Assembly: GCA_036675475.1 (NCBI GenBank)
Contig: JAKFEY010000025.1
Span: 1 to 64,000 of the forward strand
Length of the DNA stretch: 64,000 nt
Direction: 5' to 3'
Source: JALYRV01 sp036675475
GTDB lineage: Bacteria; Acidobacteriota; Vicinamibacteria; Vicinamibacterales; SCN-69-37
This document shows positions 49,843-62,839 of the stretch, piece by piece; positions within the stretch are counted from its first letter, which is position 1, and each line of letters opens with the position of its first letter. The translations under genes were made by a program, and so were the position numbers. A model generated the notes under the pieces. The model ran no database searches. It was not told the origin of the DNA and worked only from the letters and a program-made list of their open reading frames with translations.

Positions 49843-50484
49843 TCAGGCGCTCGCCATCACCTGGATGGCGAGCGCTATCAGCACCACGCCTGTCGCCGCG
49901 TCCATCGCGCGCACCCATCCCTCCCCGCCACCCTGGTTCCCTCGGATCAACCACGCGACCCCCACCGTCCATGCCGAATGGCACGCGAAGGCGATGACCA
50001 CATGGGCCGCGGCGAGAAACGCGAAATACCAGGACGGCGCGCCGGCCGGGATGAACGCGGGCAGGACGGCGATGTAGAAGCTCGTGATCGCGGGGTTGAG
50101 CAGGTTCACGGTCAGCCCCTGCCGAAAACCCTTCCCGGTTGAATATCCCCGGTCGGCTTGGCCTGGACCGGGGATATTCAACCGGGACGAATTTCGCCAG
50201 GCCTTGCGCAGGCTCATGCCGCCGAGCCAGAGCAGGTAGAGGCCGCCCGCCACGCCCAGCATCCGCGCGAGCACTGGCCAGCGTGTGAAGAGCACAGCAA
50301 CGCCGGCCCCCGCGACCAGCGCCTGCATCGTATTGCCCGTGGCCGCGCCGGCCACGGCGCCGAAGCCGCCGCGCCGTCCGCGCGCCAGGGTGTTCCTGAC
50401 GACGACCGCGGTGGTCGCACCGGGCGTCGCCGCGAGAATCAGTGTGCTGATCAGATAGGCCGCGAGGAGGGGGTCGATGGCCAA
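49843..50484 (-). CDS. LysE/RhtB-family amino-acid exporter
   Basis: This 213-residue protein has six membrane segments and the family start PLLAAYLISTLILAATPGATTAVVVRNTLARGRRGGFGAVAGAATGN. The exporter moves amino acids or related metabolites out of the cell; the substrate is not predictable. The start read here is TTG at 50484. Residues about 99-117 (SRLNIPGPGQADRGYST) in the loop between the third and fourth segments are encoded by a perfect inverted repeat, which looks like an in-frame element insertion. It lies directly downstream of a TonB receptor terminator. Confidence 0.85.
   Translation of the reverse strand: MAIDPLLAAYLISTLILAATPGATTAVVVRNTLARGRRGGFGAVAGAATGNTMQALVAGAGVAVLFTRWPVLARMLGVAGGLYLLWLGGMSLRKAWRNSSRLNIPGPGQADRGYSTGKGFRQGLTVNLLNPAITSFYIAVLPAFIPAGAPSWYFAFLAAAHVVIAFACHSAWTVGVAWLIRGNQGGGEGWVRAMDAATGVVLIALAIQVMASA
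50133..50187 (-). repeat. 55-bp perfect palindrome inside the lysE-like coding sequence
   Basis: The arms are 50133-50154 and 50166-50187: 22 bp each, perfect, with an 11-nt loop (GGCTTGGCCTG). The left arm begins TCCCGGTTGAATATCCCC. It is read in frame as about 18 residues of a protein loop. I saw no second copy in the window. Confidence 0.85.
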
Positions 50485-50492
50485 TCTTAAAC

Positions 50493-50523
50493 GAAAAACC
50501 CGGCGGCGCGCTGCGCCGCCGGG
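50493..50523 (-). terminator. Intrinsic terminator of the first TonB receptor gene
   Basis: CCCGGCGGCGC and GCGCCGCCGGG form a perfect 11-bp stem with a 3-nt loop. On the minus strand TTTTTCGTTT follows. It lies about 50 nt past the receptor stop and just before the lysE-like start. Confidence 0.85.
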
Positions 50524-50542
50524 TCACACCGACAACCGGCAC

Positions 50543-50567
50543 CGCAGGCCTGAAGGCCTGCGCTACC
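50543..50567 (-). repeat. Dispersed 25-bp palindromic repeat, copy 2
   Basis: It is identical to 38694-38718 but inverted and begins 3 nt after the TAA stop (50571-50573) of the receptor gene. With copy 3 it shares 29 bases, including the preceding AGCT. Confidence 0.85.
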
Positions 50568-50570
50568 AGC

Positions 50571-53500
50571 TTAGAAGTTGAACCGGCCGACCAGCTGCAA
50601 CACGCGTGACGTGTTGGTGCCGGTGAGGCCGCCGACTTCCCAGTTGGTCAGCGTCGTGTTGCCGATACCGCTGTTCGGCACGAAGTTGACGTTGTTGAAC
50701 ACGTTCAGCGCATCCACGCGCAGTTCAAGGTTCGTGCTGCCGAAGAGCGCGATGCGCTTCGCCACCGACATGTCGAACTGCTTGAACGTCGGTCCGGTCA
50801 CGACGAGCGACCCGACGCCGCAGTCGCCGAAGCCGGGCGCCGTCTCGATGCAGTCGGGACCGTTGGCCGGCGCGAAGTACTGGCCGCTCGGCGCGCCCAG
50901 CGATCCGTAGCCCGTCGCGGAGGTCGCGCTCGTGCTGTAGGCCTTGATCGTCTCGTTCATGATGGCATCCGGCCACATGTAGACACGGCCCGCCGAGTTG
51001 ATGCGCAGGTTGTACATGTCCTGCACGTCGTCCGGTGTCATGCCCACGAGGCGCACGTTGCCGAGGTCGACCAGGATGCCGCTCTGCACACGCGCGTTCA
51101 TGCTGACCGACCAGCCGCCGACGATGCGCTCGGTGATGGCGCCGGCGTTGCCGGCGAACTTCCGGCCGCGGCCGAACGGCAGGTCATAGACCACGTTGGC
51201 CTTGAACTGGTGCGTCAGGTCGCCAAGCGAGCCGGTCTGGCGGCGCATCACCCGCTCGGTGCGGAACGACGTGCGCTCCGACCCGTAGGCCTTGCCGAAG
51301 ACGTAGCTCGAGTTGAACTGCAGGCCCTGGTGCAGACGCCGGCGCAGCTCGAACTGCGCCGAGTTGTAGTACGTCTTGCCGCCGTTGCCGGTCAGAATCG
51401 CGCCGCCCAGCTTGTCGGGATTCGCGATGAAGAAATTCGCCGGCAGACCCGCGTTGAGCGCGTTCTGACGCCGATCCGCCGTGCCGAACAGGCCCGAGTT
51501 GCTGTTCGAGCCCGCGGGCGTGAACGGGTTCGGGTTCCACATCGTCAGCGGGTTCACGAAGTTGCTGTTCGAGAACAGCGCCGACGTGTAGCGCGACGGG
51601 TCGCCGGCCTGTCCGGCCCCAATCCCGCTGAAGTACGCGAGATAGATGGGCAGCGGCGACGTGCCGGGGATGCCCGTGTAGGCGAACGTCGCGCCGCGGC
51701 CGGCCGCGATGTTGGCCTGCAGGTTCGCCTGTGCCTTGCGGAACTCGGCGAGGAAGCCGTTCTCGACGATGTTCGCTTCGTTGTAGTTGTAGGTCGTCCA
51801 GTTGTCGCGGCTGCGCGTGCCGACGTACCGCGCCTCGACGACGTGGTTGCGGCCGAGCGCGCGCTGAAGACCGATCGACACCGAGTCCGCCCACGGCACT
51901 TCGATGTTCTGCGCGAAGGCGTTGACCGAGTCGGTGACGATCCCGCGGAACGGATAGAGCGGCGCTTCCGGGAACTCGCCGGGGCCGAGCCGATCGGGCT
52001 GGCTCAGAAGGAGCGGAAGCGTGCCCAGGTTGCCGCGTGCCAGGCTGCGGTCCGGGTCGCTGAACAGGTTGAGACCCGGGTTCGACGCGAAGCGGCCCGT
52101 GAAGTTCGTCAGGCCTTCGCGGCTGAACGAGCGCGACACGCCGCCGCGCAGCACGGCCTCGTCGCCGAGCACCGCGCCGAGCACGCCGCCCTTGTCACCG
52201 AGCACCCACGCGAACCCCAGACTCGGCGCCCAGTTGTCCTTGTCCAGGTCGTGCGCGCGCACGCCCTTGCCGAAGTTGATGTACTCCGGCGTGCTGCCGG
52301 GCATGTGGCCGGCCTGGAACAGGTTGCACGCTTGCTCGACGTTGTTGCGGTCGTTGACGCCCGACACGCCGCAGATCGATTCCAGCGTCACCGTCGAATA
52401 GCTGTTGTTCAGCGGATAGAACGGGAACTGCAGCTCGTAGCGCAGGCCTGCGTTCACCGTGAAGTTCGGCTTCCAGCGCCAGCTGTCCTGGATGAAGAAG
52501 CCCGCTTCACGCATCACGCCGTCCTGCTGGTTGTTGCCCATGTAGACGTACTTGCCGTCGACGAGGGCCGCGTCGCCGTTGACCGCGCTGACACGGCCGG
52601 TGAGCAGCGCATACATCTGGCGCGCCTGGCCGATCTGCGTGCTGTTGGCGCCAGGGAAGTTCGCGGCGCCCGTGCTGCCGCTGAACATGTTGAACGCCGG
52701 ATCGCCGGTCACTACGTCGAAGTTGATCGTCGGCACGAGCGATCCGCTGTACGACGTCGTCTGGAAGTGCGTCAGGCTGCCGCCCGCGGTGATGCTGTGA
52801 TTGCCGCGGAGCCAGTTGACCGAGTCCTCGAACAGCAGGTTCCACGCGTTGCGGCCCTGCGGAATGGGCGAGGCGCTCGCGCCCGTGACGAGCGGAAACG
52901 CCAGGTGGAAGCCGTTCTGGTTCGAGAAGACGTCCTTGTTGAGCTCGCCGAAGAACGTGACCGGCGAGCTCGCATACGCGACGCGCAGCTCGTTGACCAT
53001 GCTGCCGAACGTCGACCGCAGCGAGTTGCTCCACGACAGGCGCGTCGAGCTCTGGCCCGCCGCCACCTGGAAGCCGGGGAACGTCGCTTCGCGGCTGTTC
53101 AGCGTGTCCGGAAAGTCCTCGAACTTCTGGTAGTTCCACGCCGTCGACAGGCGATGCGCGTCGGTGACGTTGTAGTCGAGACGGAACGTCGGATAGCGGC
53201 GCACGCTCTCGACCGGCACGTTGAAGCGATAGGACTGCGTCAGCGGGTTGGTGTCATCGGTGAGCGTGCCGGTGGTGCCGGTGGCCGAACGGATGGCCGA
53301 CAGCAGGTTCGCGATCGTCGGATCCATCGCGCCGATCTGGCCGTTGGCCGCCGCGAGGGCGAGCAGGTTCACTTCCGACGTGCCGCTCGACGTGGTGTAG
53401 CGGAAGATGCCCGTCTCGGCGCGCGGGTGGAACACGGTGCGCGTGCGCGTGACGTCGCTCGGCTGATGGAACTCTTCGTAGTTGACGAAGAAGAACGCCT

Positions 53501-54413
53501 TGTTGCGGCCGTCGAACAGACCCGGAATCATGACCGGGCCGCCGACGCGGCCGCCGGGCTGGTTCTGCTTCAGCGTGGGCTTGTCCACGTTGTCGCGATT
53601 GTTGAACCAGGTGTTGGCGTTCAGCTTGTCGCTGCGGTAGGTCTCATACAGGCTGCCCGTGAAGTCGTTCGATCCCGAGCGGGTGACGAACTTCACCTGC
53701 ACCGCGCCCTGGCCGCTGTCGCCCGATCCCTGCGCCGCCGTCGTCAGCGTCACTTCCTCGATCGCGTCGAGGCGGGGGCTGACGATCGCGAAGAATCCGT
53801 CCGGGTTGCCCGTGGCGGCGTTGGTGCGGAGCGTGTTGTCCTGGATGTTCACGCCGTCGAGCGTGATGTTGATCATGCCCTGCGGCAGGCCGTTGACCGT
53901 GGCGTCGCGCGTGCCCTGCGGCGTCGAGACGCCCGGCAGGAAGTTGACGAAGTCCATGCCCGAGCGGCTGGTCATCGGCAGCTTCGAGATCTGATTCATC
54001 GTCACGGTCGAGGAAATCGCCGACGCCTGCGTCTGGATGATTTCCGACGAGGACGAGACGGTCACCGTTTCGGTGACGCCGCCGACCTCGAGTACCGCAT
54101 TGATCGAAGCGGGGCTGCCGCTGGTCAGCACGACGTCGTTCGAGACGAACGTCTTGAAGCCCTGAAGGGTGACGGTCACCGTGTAGGTGCCGACCTGGAC
54201 GCCTGGGAACGAGAAGGCGCCTTCCGAGTTGCTCACCGCGGACGTGGTGACGCCCGTGGCGTTGTGCTTGATGACGACGTCGGCGCCGGGAATGACGCCG
54301 CCGGCGCTGTCGCGCACGACACCCGCGACGGTCGAGGTCTGCGCGAACGCTGGGGCGCCCGCGAAGACGAAGAACGCCATCGCAAGTACTGCTCTAACCA
54401 TCCTCTGATTCAT
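50571..54413 (-). CDS. Oar-like TonB-dependent receptor (array member A)
   Basis: This 1280-residue outer-membrane protein starts at ATG 54413, with signal peptide MVRAVLAMAFFVFAGAPAFAQ. Residues about 27-110 are a carboxypeptidase-regulatory beta-sandwich (TVAGVVRDSAGGVIPGADVVIKHNATGVTT). The plug domain follows (about 120-240: SKLPMTSRSGMDFVNFLPGV, GMINITLDGVNIQDNTLRT). The rest is the beta-barrel, ending in a typical aromatic last strand (VLQLVGRFNF). Such receptors import large ligands using TonB energy; the ligand is unknown, and no SusD partner is adjacent. A strong terminator lies downstream. It is one of four paralogs in a row. Confidence 0.93.
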   Translation of the reverse strand: MNQRMVRAVLAMAFFVFAGAPAFAQTSTVAGVVRDSAGGVIPGADVVIKHNATGVTTSAVSNSEGAFSFPGVQVGTYTVTVTLQGFKTFVSNDVVLTSGSPASINAVLEVGGVTETVTVSSSSEIIQTQASAISSTVTMNQISKLPMTSRSGMDFVNFLPGVSTPQGTRDATVNGLPQGMINITLDGVNIQDNTLRTNAATGNPDGFFAIVSPRLDAIEEVTLTTAAQGSGDSGQGAVQVKFVTRSGSNDFTGSLYETYRSDKLNANTWFNNRDNVDKPTLKQNQPGGRVGGPVMIPGLFDGRNKAFFFVNYEEFHQPSDVTRTRTVFHPRAETGIFRYTTSSGTSEVNLLALAAANGQIGAMDPTIANLLSAIRSATGTTGTLTDDTNPLTQSYRFNVPVESVRRYPTFRLDYNVTDAHRLSTAWNYQKFEDFPDTLNSREATFPGFQVAAGQSSTRLSWSNSLRSTFGSMVNELRVAYASSPVTFFGELNKDVFSNQNGFHLAFPLVTGASASPIPQGRNAWNLLFEDSVNWLRGNHSITAGGSLTHFQTTSYSGSLVPTINFDVVTGDPAFNMFSGSTGAANFPGANSTQIGQARQMYALLTGRVSAVNGDAALVDGKYVYMGNNQQDGVMREAGFFIQDSWRWKPNFTVNAGLRYELQFPFYPLNNSYSTVTLESICGVSGVNDRNNVEQACNLFQAGHMPGSTPEYINFGKGVRAHDLDKDNWAPSLGFAWVLGDKGGVLGAVLGDEAVLRGGVSRSFSREGLTNFTGRFASNPGLNLFSDPDRSLARGNLGTLPLLLSQPDRLGPGEFPEAPLYPFRGIVTDSVNAFAQNIEVPWADSVSIGLQRALGRNHVVEARYVGTRSRDNWTTYNYNEANIVENGFLAEFRKAQANLQANIAAGRGATFAYTGIPGTSPLPIYLAYFSGIGAGQAGDPSRYTSALFSNSNFVNPLTMWNPNPFTPAGSNSNSGLFGTADRRQNALNAGLPANFFIANPDKLGGAILTGNGGKTYYNSAQFELRRRLHQGLQFNSSYVFGKAYGSERTSFRTERVMRRQTGSLGDLTHQFKANVVYDLPFGRGRKFAGNAGAITERIVGGWSVSMNARVQSGILVDLGNVRLVGMTPDDVQDMYNLRINSAGRVYMWPDAIMNETIKAYSTSATSATGYGSLGAPSGQYFAPANGPDCIETAPGFGDCGVGSLVVTGPTFKQFDMSVAKRIALFGSTNLELRVDALNVFNNVNFVPNSGIGNTTLTNWEVGGLTGTNTSRVLQLVGRFNF

Positions 54414-54517
54414 TGACTGTGGCTCCGTTGTGTTACCGAACAACCGCCGGCGGGTCTGCAGGGACCGCCGGCCGCGCGCAGCGACTCGGCACACGTCCCG
54501 CCTCAAACGCGGCGAGA

Positions 54518-54570
54518 GGTATACCCGCTGTGTGCTAGCGCACAGTATTGGGGGACGAAATCCCCGTCAA
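54518..54570 (-). promoter_or_regulatory. Promoter and conserved start region of receptor A
   Basis: On the minus strand TTGACG (54565-54570) is 17 nt from TACTGT (54542-54547). The near-palindrome CTGTGCGCTAGCACACAG follows, and then GGGTATACC. The CACACAGC and GTATACC parts recur at the same place upstream of receptors B and C. Confidence 0.55.
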
Positions 54571-54644
54571 TACTCGCCCGGAGCAGAAATATGCACGGGA
54601 AATCGCGCGAGGGCGGGGACGGCGTGCGCCTCCAAGAAGACGAA

Positions 54645-54676
54645 CGGCCCGACTGGTGTTTTCACCAGCCGGGCCG
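54645..54676 (-). terminator. Terminator hairpin of receptor B
   Basis: It forms a 14-bp stem (54645-54658 with 54663-54676) and a 4-nt loop. The one imperfect pair is a G-U wobble only in the minus-strand RNA. A weak U-rich tract (TTCGTCTTCTT) follows. The 54414-54724 gap holds nothing else apart from the receptor A promoter. Confidence 0.7.
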
Positions 54677-54724
54677 CTCGATCCAGTTATCCGTCCCGCC
54701 GGAATCCGGTGGGGTGGATTTGCG

Positions 54725-58528
<3,804 letters not shown>

Positions 58529-58604
58529 CCATGTGCTCCGGGGAGAAGACGGTCCCATCCAACCGCACACACGCGGGGCATGCGGGTATGACCTACCCAG
58601 TCCC

Positions 58605-58658
58605 GGTATACAAGCGGTGTGCGGCCGGATACTACTGCCCGGTTACAGATGTTCGCAA
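58605..58658 (-). promoter_or_regulatory. Promoter and conserved start region of receptor B
   Basis: On the minus strand TTGCGA (58653-58658) is followed after 18 nt by TAGTAT (58629-58634), then CACACCGCTTGTATACC, the module shared with receptors A and C. Confidence 0.55.
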
Positions 58659-58714
58659 TGCAGGGGGGGAGTAGACGGAATTTTGTGATTCGAAGATCTG
58701 GTGATTTGGAAGGG

Positions 58715-58744
58715 CCCTGGGCGGCTGATAGCAGCCGCCCAGGG
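58715..58744 (-). terminator. Hairpin downstream of receptor C
   Basis: CCCTGGGCGGCTG and CAGCCGCCCAGGG form a perfect 13-bp stem with a 4-nt loop, 18 nt past the stop of receptor C. There is no good U tract, so it may be a processing or weak termination hairpin. Confidence 0.6.
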
Positions 58745-58762
58745 GTGTTGACGTGGTGTGTT

Positions 58763-61700
58763 CTAGAAGTTGAAGCGGCCGATCAGCTGAATCACGCGAG
58801 CGGCTGCCGTGCCCGTCAGGCTGCCCACTTCCCAGTCGCTCAGCGAATCGCCGCCGATGCCGTCGACCGGCACGAAGTTCGCGCGGTTGAAGGCATTGAG
58901 CGCTTCGGCGCGCAGCTCGATGTTCGTGCTGCCCCAGAGCGGCACCCGCTTGGAGACCGCGATGTCGAACTGCATGAACGTCGGGCCGGTGACGACCAGT
59001 TCGCCGACGCCGCAGTCGCCGGCGCCGGTGACTTCGATGCAGTCCGGCCCGCTCGCAGGCGCGAAGTACTGCCCGCTCGGCGCGCCGAGCGAGCTGTAGC
59101 CCGTCGCCGACGTTGCGCTCGTGGCGAACGCCTTGATCGTCTCGTTCATCACGGCGTCGGGGAACATGTAGACCCGCTGATTCTCCGTGATGCGCAGCTT
59201 GAACATGTCCTGCACGTCCTCTTCGGTCATGCCGATCAGACGCACGTTGCCGAGATTGACGAGCCGTCCGCTCTGCACCTTGGCATTCAGACCGAGCGAC
59301 CAGCCGCCGACGATGCGCTCGAGCACCCCCCCCGCATTGGACGCGAACTTGCGGCCGCGTCCGAACGGCAGGTCATACACGACGTTCGCCTTGAGCTGGT
59401 GCGTGAGGTCGCCGGTGGCTCCGGTGTCGCGGCGCATCTCCCGCGGCACGCGGAAGGAGAAGCGCTGCGATCCGTAGGCCTTGCCGAACACATAGCTGGT
59501 GTTGAACTGCAGGCCCTGGTGCAGGCGCCGCCGCAGCTCGAGCTGCAGCGAGTTGTAGTTCGTCTTGCCGCCGTTGCCGGTGATCACCGCGCCTCCGAGC
59601 TTGTCCGGGTTGACCAGCCAGAAGTTGGCCGGCAGGCCGGCGCGCAGCGCGTTGGCGCGCCGCGACGACGATCCGAACAGGCCGGAGTTCGAGCTCGACG
59701 ACGCCGGGGTGTACGGGCTCGGATCGAACGTCGCCAGCGGGTTGATGAAGTTCGAGCTGCGGAACAGCGACGAGGTGTAGAGCGAGGCATCGCCGGCCCG
59801 ATCCGGCGAGATGCCGCTGAAGTGCGCCAGGTAGATCGGCAGCGGCGACGTGCCCGTGCCCGCGCCGAAGTACCGGAACGTGTTGCCCCGGCCCGCCGCG
59901 ATGTTCGCCTGCAGGTTCTGCTGCGCGAGGCGGAACTCGTCGAGGAAGCCGTTCTCGACGATGTTCACCTCGTTGTAGTTGTACGTCGTCCAGAGATCGC
60001 GGCTGCGCGTGCCCACGTAGCGCGCCTCGATCACGTGGTTGCGGCCGAGCGCGCGCTGCAGGCCGAGCGTGTACGAATCCGCCCACGGCACCTGGATGTT
60101 CTCGTCGAAGACGCTGATGTCGTCGGTCTGCGATCCGGTGAAGGGATAGACCGGCGACTCGGGGAACGGCGGCGGCCCGAGCCGGTTCGGCTCGCGCAGC
60201 AGCAGCGGCAGCGGCCCCATGTTGTCGTTCGCGGCGTTGCGATCCGCCTCGGCCGAGAGGATGAGCCCCGGGTTGTTGTCGTAGAACCCGGTGAAGTCGG
60301 TCATGCCCTGCCGGCTGAATGACTTCGAGTAGCCGCCGCGGAGCACCGACTCGTCGCCGAGCAGCGCGCCGAGCACGCCGCCCGGCTCGCCCAGCACCCA
60401 CGCGAAGCCGATGCTCGGGGCAAAGTTGTTGTAGTCGACGTTGTAGGCGCGCTGGCCTTCGCCGAAGTTGATGTACTCAGGCGTGACGTCCACGACGTTC
60501 CCCGGCTGGAACAGATTGCACAGGTTCTCGGGGTCCTCGGGGTCGTTGATGCCGGACTTGCCGCAGATCGACGCCAGCGTGGCCGTCGAGTAGCTGTTGT
60601 TGAGCGGCGTGAACGGGAACTGCAGGGCATAGCGCAGGCCCGCGTTGATGGTGAAATTCGGCTTCCACCGCCAGCTGTCCTGGATGAAGAAGTCCGCCTG
60701 GTTCATCACCGCTTCCTGGCGCGCGTTGCCCATGTAGACGTACTTGCCGTTCTCCAGCCGCAGCTCGGCGTTGACCGAGCTGACACGCCCCGTGAGAAAC
60801 GCGTACAGCGCCGCCGCATCGTCAATCTGATCCGACGACGCGCCGGGGAAGTTCGATCCCACGAACATGCCGAGCGCCGGATCGCCTTCGATGACGCCGA
60901 AGTTGATCGTCGGGATCTGGTTCGTGTTGTCCAGATACACCTGGAAGTGCGTGAAGTTGCCGCCCGCCGTGATGCTGTGCGACCCCTTCAGCCAGTTGAT
61001 CGAGTCTTCGATCGTGTAGTTCCACGCGTTGCGGCCCTGACGATTCGGGCTCGGCGTCGCGTCGTCCATCAGCGGAAAATTCAGGAAGAAGCCGCCCTGG
61101 TTCGCGTAGTCGTCCGGGCCGATTTCGTCGAAGAACTTCACGGGCGCGCTGGCGAGCGCGAACCGCACTTCGTTGACGAGGCCGCCAAACGTCGACCGCA
61201 GCGAGTTGCTCCACGACAGGCGCGACGAGGCCTGGCCGGCGCCCAGGAAGCCCGGGAAGCGCGACTCGCGGCTGTTGAGCGTGTCGGGGAAGTCGGTGAA
61301 CTTCTGGTAGTTCCACGCGCTCGACAGGCGATGCGCCTCGGTGACGTTGTAGTCGAGGCGGACCGTCGGATACCGGCGACGGCTCTCCACCGGCACGTTG
61401 AAGCGGTACGACTGCGTCAGCGGATCGGTGTCGTCGGTGATGGTGCCCGTCGTGCCCGCCGCGCTGCGGATGGCCGAGAGCAGGGCCGAGGTCGTCGGAT
61501 CCATCGTGGCGAGCTGGCCGTTGGCGGCCGCGAGCGCGAGCACGTTGACTTCGCGCACGCCCGACGAGGTGTTGTAGCGGTACCAGCCCTGCTCGGTGCG
61601 CGGGTGGAACATCGTGCGCTCTTCCGTCGAGTCGCGCGGCTGGTAGAACTCCTCGTAATTGACGAAGAAGAACGCCTTGTTGCGGCCGTCGAACAGGCCC

Positions 61701-62572
61701 GGGATCGCGATGGGCCCGCCGACGCGCCCGCCCGGCTGATGCTGCGTGAGCTCGGGCTTGTCGACCTTGTCGCGGATGTTGAACCAGGTGTTGGCGTTGA
61801 GCGCGTCGCCGCGATACGTCGTGTAGAGGCTGCCCGTGAAGTCGTTCGAGCCCGAACGCGTGACGAAGCGCACCTGCACCGCGCCCTGGCCCGTGTCCGC
61901 CGCGCCCTGTGACGCCGTCGTGACGGTGACTTCCTCGATCGCGTCGAGGCGCGGGCTGACGATGGCGAAGAAGCCGTCGCTCGTCCGGAGCGTGTTGTCC
62001 TGGATGTTCACGCCGTCAAGCGTGATGTTGATCAGCCCCTGGGGCAGGCCGTTGATCGTGGCGTCGCGGTTGCCGCCCGGCGTGGAGACGCCCGGCAGGA
62101 AGTTCACGAAGTCCATGCCCGACCGGCTGCTCGTCGGCAGCTTCGTGATCTGGTTCATCGACACGGTGCTCGAGACGGTGGAGGACTGCGTCTGGATGAT
62201 TTCGGAGCTCGACGAGACGGTGACGGTTTCCGTCACGCCGCCCACCTGCAGCGTGGCTTTCACCGACGCAGGCGTGCCGGTCGTCAGCACGACGTCGTTG
62301 GCCACGAACGTCTTGAAGCCCTGCAGCGTGACGGTGACGGTGTAGGTGCCGACCTGCACGCCGGGGAAGGAAAAGACGCCTTGCGAGTTGGTGACGCCCG
62401 ACGTGGTCACGCCCGTGGCGTTGTGCTTGATGACGACGTCGGCGCCGGGAATGACGCCGCCGGCCGAGTCCACGACAACGCCGCCGAGCGTGGACGACTG
62501 GGCCGAGGCAACCCCCGTTGCCAGGCCCGCGAAGAGGACGACGAGCAGTGCTCTGACGAATTTCTGGTTCAT
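58763..62572 (-). CDS. Oar-like TonB-dependent receptor (array member C)
   Basis: This 1269-residue paralog starts at ATG 62572, with signal peptide FVRALLVVLFAGLATGVASAQ. The carboxypeptidase-regulatory module is about residues 27-110 and the plug follows (TKLPTSSRSGMDFVNFLPGVSTPGG, NITLDGVNIQDNTLRTS). The barrel is close to receptor B over long stretches (NVVDVTPEYINFGEGQRAYNVDYNN) but differs in others, and ends VIQLIGRFNF. It probably forms an outer-membrane channel for an unknown ligand. It has its own promoter and a possible sRNA or attenuator upstream. Confidence 0.93.
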   Translation of the reverse strand: MNQKFVRALLVVLFAGLATGVASAQSSTLGGVVVDSAGGVIPGADVVIKHNATGVTTSGVTNSQGVFSFPGVQVGTYTVTVTLQGFKTFVANDVVLTTGTPASVKATLQVGGVTETVTVSSSSEIIQTQSSTVSSTVSMNQITKLPTSSRSGMDFVNFLPGVSTPGGNRDATINGLPQGLINITLDGVNIQDNTLRTSDGFFAIVSPRLDAIEEVTVTTASQGAADTGQGAVQVRFVTRSGSNDFTGSLYTTYRGDALNANTWFNIRDKVDKPELTQHQPGGRVGGPIAIPGLFDGRNKAFFFVNYEEFYQPRDSTEERTMFHPRTEQGWYRYNTSSGVREVNVLALAAANGQLATMDPTTSALLSAIRSAAGTTGTITDDTDPLTQSYRFNVPVESRRRYPTVRLDYNVTEAHRLSSAWNYQKFTDFPDTLNSRESRFPGFLGAGQASSRLSWSNSLRSTFGGLVNEVRFALASAPVKFFDEIGPDDYANQGGFFLNFPLMDDATPSPNRQGRNAWNYTIEDSINWLKGSHSITAGGNFTHFQVYLDNTNQIPTINFGVIEGDPALGMFVGSNFPGASSDQIDDAAALYAFLTGRVSSVNAELRLENGKYVYMGNARQEAVMNQADFFIQDSWRWKPNFTINAGLRYALQFPFTPLNNSYSTATLASICGKSGINDPEDPENLCNLFQPGNVVDVTPEYINFGEGQRAYNVDYNNFAPSIGFAWVLGEPGGVLGALLGDESVLRGGYSKSFSRQGMTDFTGFYDNNPGLILSAEADRNAANDNMGPLPLLLREPNRLGPPPFPESPVYPFTGSQTDDISVFDENIQVPWADSYTLGLQRALGRNHVIEARYVGTRSRDLWTTYNYNEVNIVENGFLDEFRLAQQNLQANIAAGRGNTFRYFGAGTGTSPLPIYLAHFSGISPDRAGDASLYTSSLFRSSNFINPLATFDPSPYTPASSSSNSGLFGSSSRRANALRAGLPANFWLVNPDKLGGAVITGNGGKTNYNSLQLELRRRLHQGLQFNTSYVFGKAYGSQRFSFRVPREMRRDTGATGDLTHQLKANVVYDLPFGRGRKFASNAGGVLERIVGGWSLGLNAKVQSGRLVNLGNVRLIGMTEEDVQDMFKLRITENQRVYMFPDAVMNETIKAFATSATSATGYSSLGAPSGQYFAPASGPDCIEVTGAGDCGVGELVVTGPTFMQFDIAVSKRVPLWGSTNIELRAEALNAFNRANFVPVDGIGGDSLSDWEVGSLTGTAAARVIQLIGRFNF

Positions 62573-62633
62573 TCTTGTCTCCGGGAAGCACAGGCCGCCG
62601 GCGTGGGCGCTCTGGGGAGGGTCGCTCGGCGCC

Positions 62634-62686
62634 GGTATACAGCTTGTGTCCGTCGAATACTATTCAGGGGTATGGCTAAAGGTCAA
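62634..62686 (-). promoter_or_regulatory. Promoter and conserved start region of receptor C
   Basis: On the minus strand TTGACC (62681-62686) is followed after 18 nt by TAGTAT (62657-62662), then GACACAAGCTGTATACC. The predicted leader is about 78 nt. Confidence 0.6.
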
Positions 62687-62748
62687 GCTTGAAGCGGTAC
62701 AGGCGTTTAGCGCAGGACAAGCTCGGGATTCGACGACACACTGTAGAG

Positions 62749-62833
62749 AAAAAAAGGGGGAAGGAGCACACAGCCAGGTCTCGAGGAGAGAGGATGGGCA
62801 CCCCTCAAGACCCTGCAGAGTGGCTGTGTGCTG
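62749..62833 (-). ncRNA. Candidate small RNA or attenuator hairpin between receptors D and C
   Basis: A near-consensus promoter just upstream predicts a start at about 62833. The RNA would fold at once: GCACACAGCCA pairs perfectly with TGGCTGTGTGC (11 bp), and inside it GGUCUUGAGG pairs with CCUCGAGACC (10 bp). The inner stem contains a U-G wobble that exists only in the minus-strand RNA; the plus strand would have an A-C mismatch. The stem is followed by TCCTTCCCCC and a run of seven T, as in an intrinsic terminator. The product would be about 85 nt. No open reading frame of note lies in it. It could also act in cis as the leader of receptor C. Confidence 0.5.
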
Positions 62834-62839
62834 AGGGCG

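Noticed and set aside
51210..54416. A 1068-residue open frame antisense to TonB receptor A, with similar ones antisense to B and C
   Set aside because: They mirror the real receptors codon for codon and recur only because the receptors are paralogs. No signal or domain is visible.
58671..58710. A possible third copy of the 46-bp palindrome (GGAATTTTGTGATTCG... region)
   Set aside because: It looks AT-rich and superficially similar, but the arms do not pair and the match is poor.
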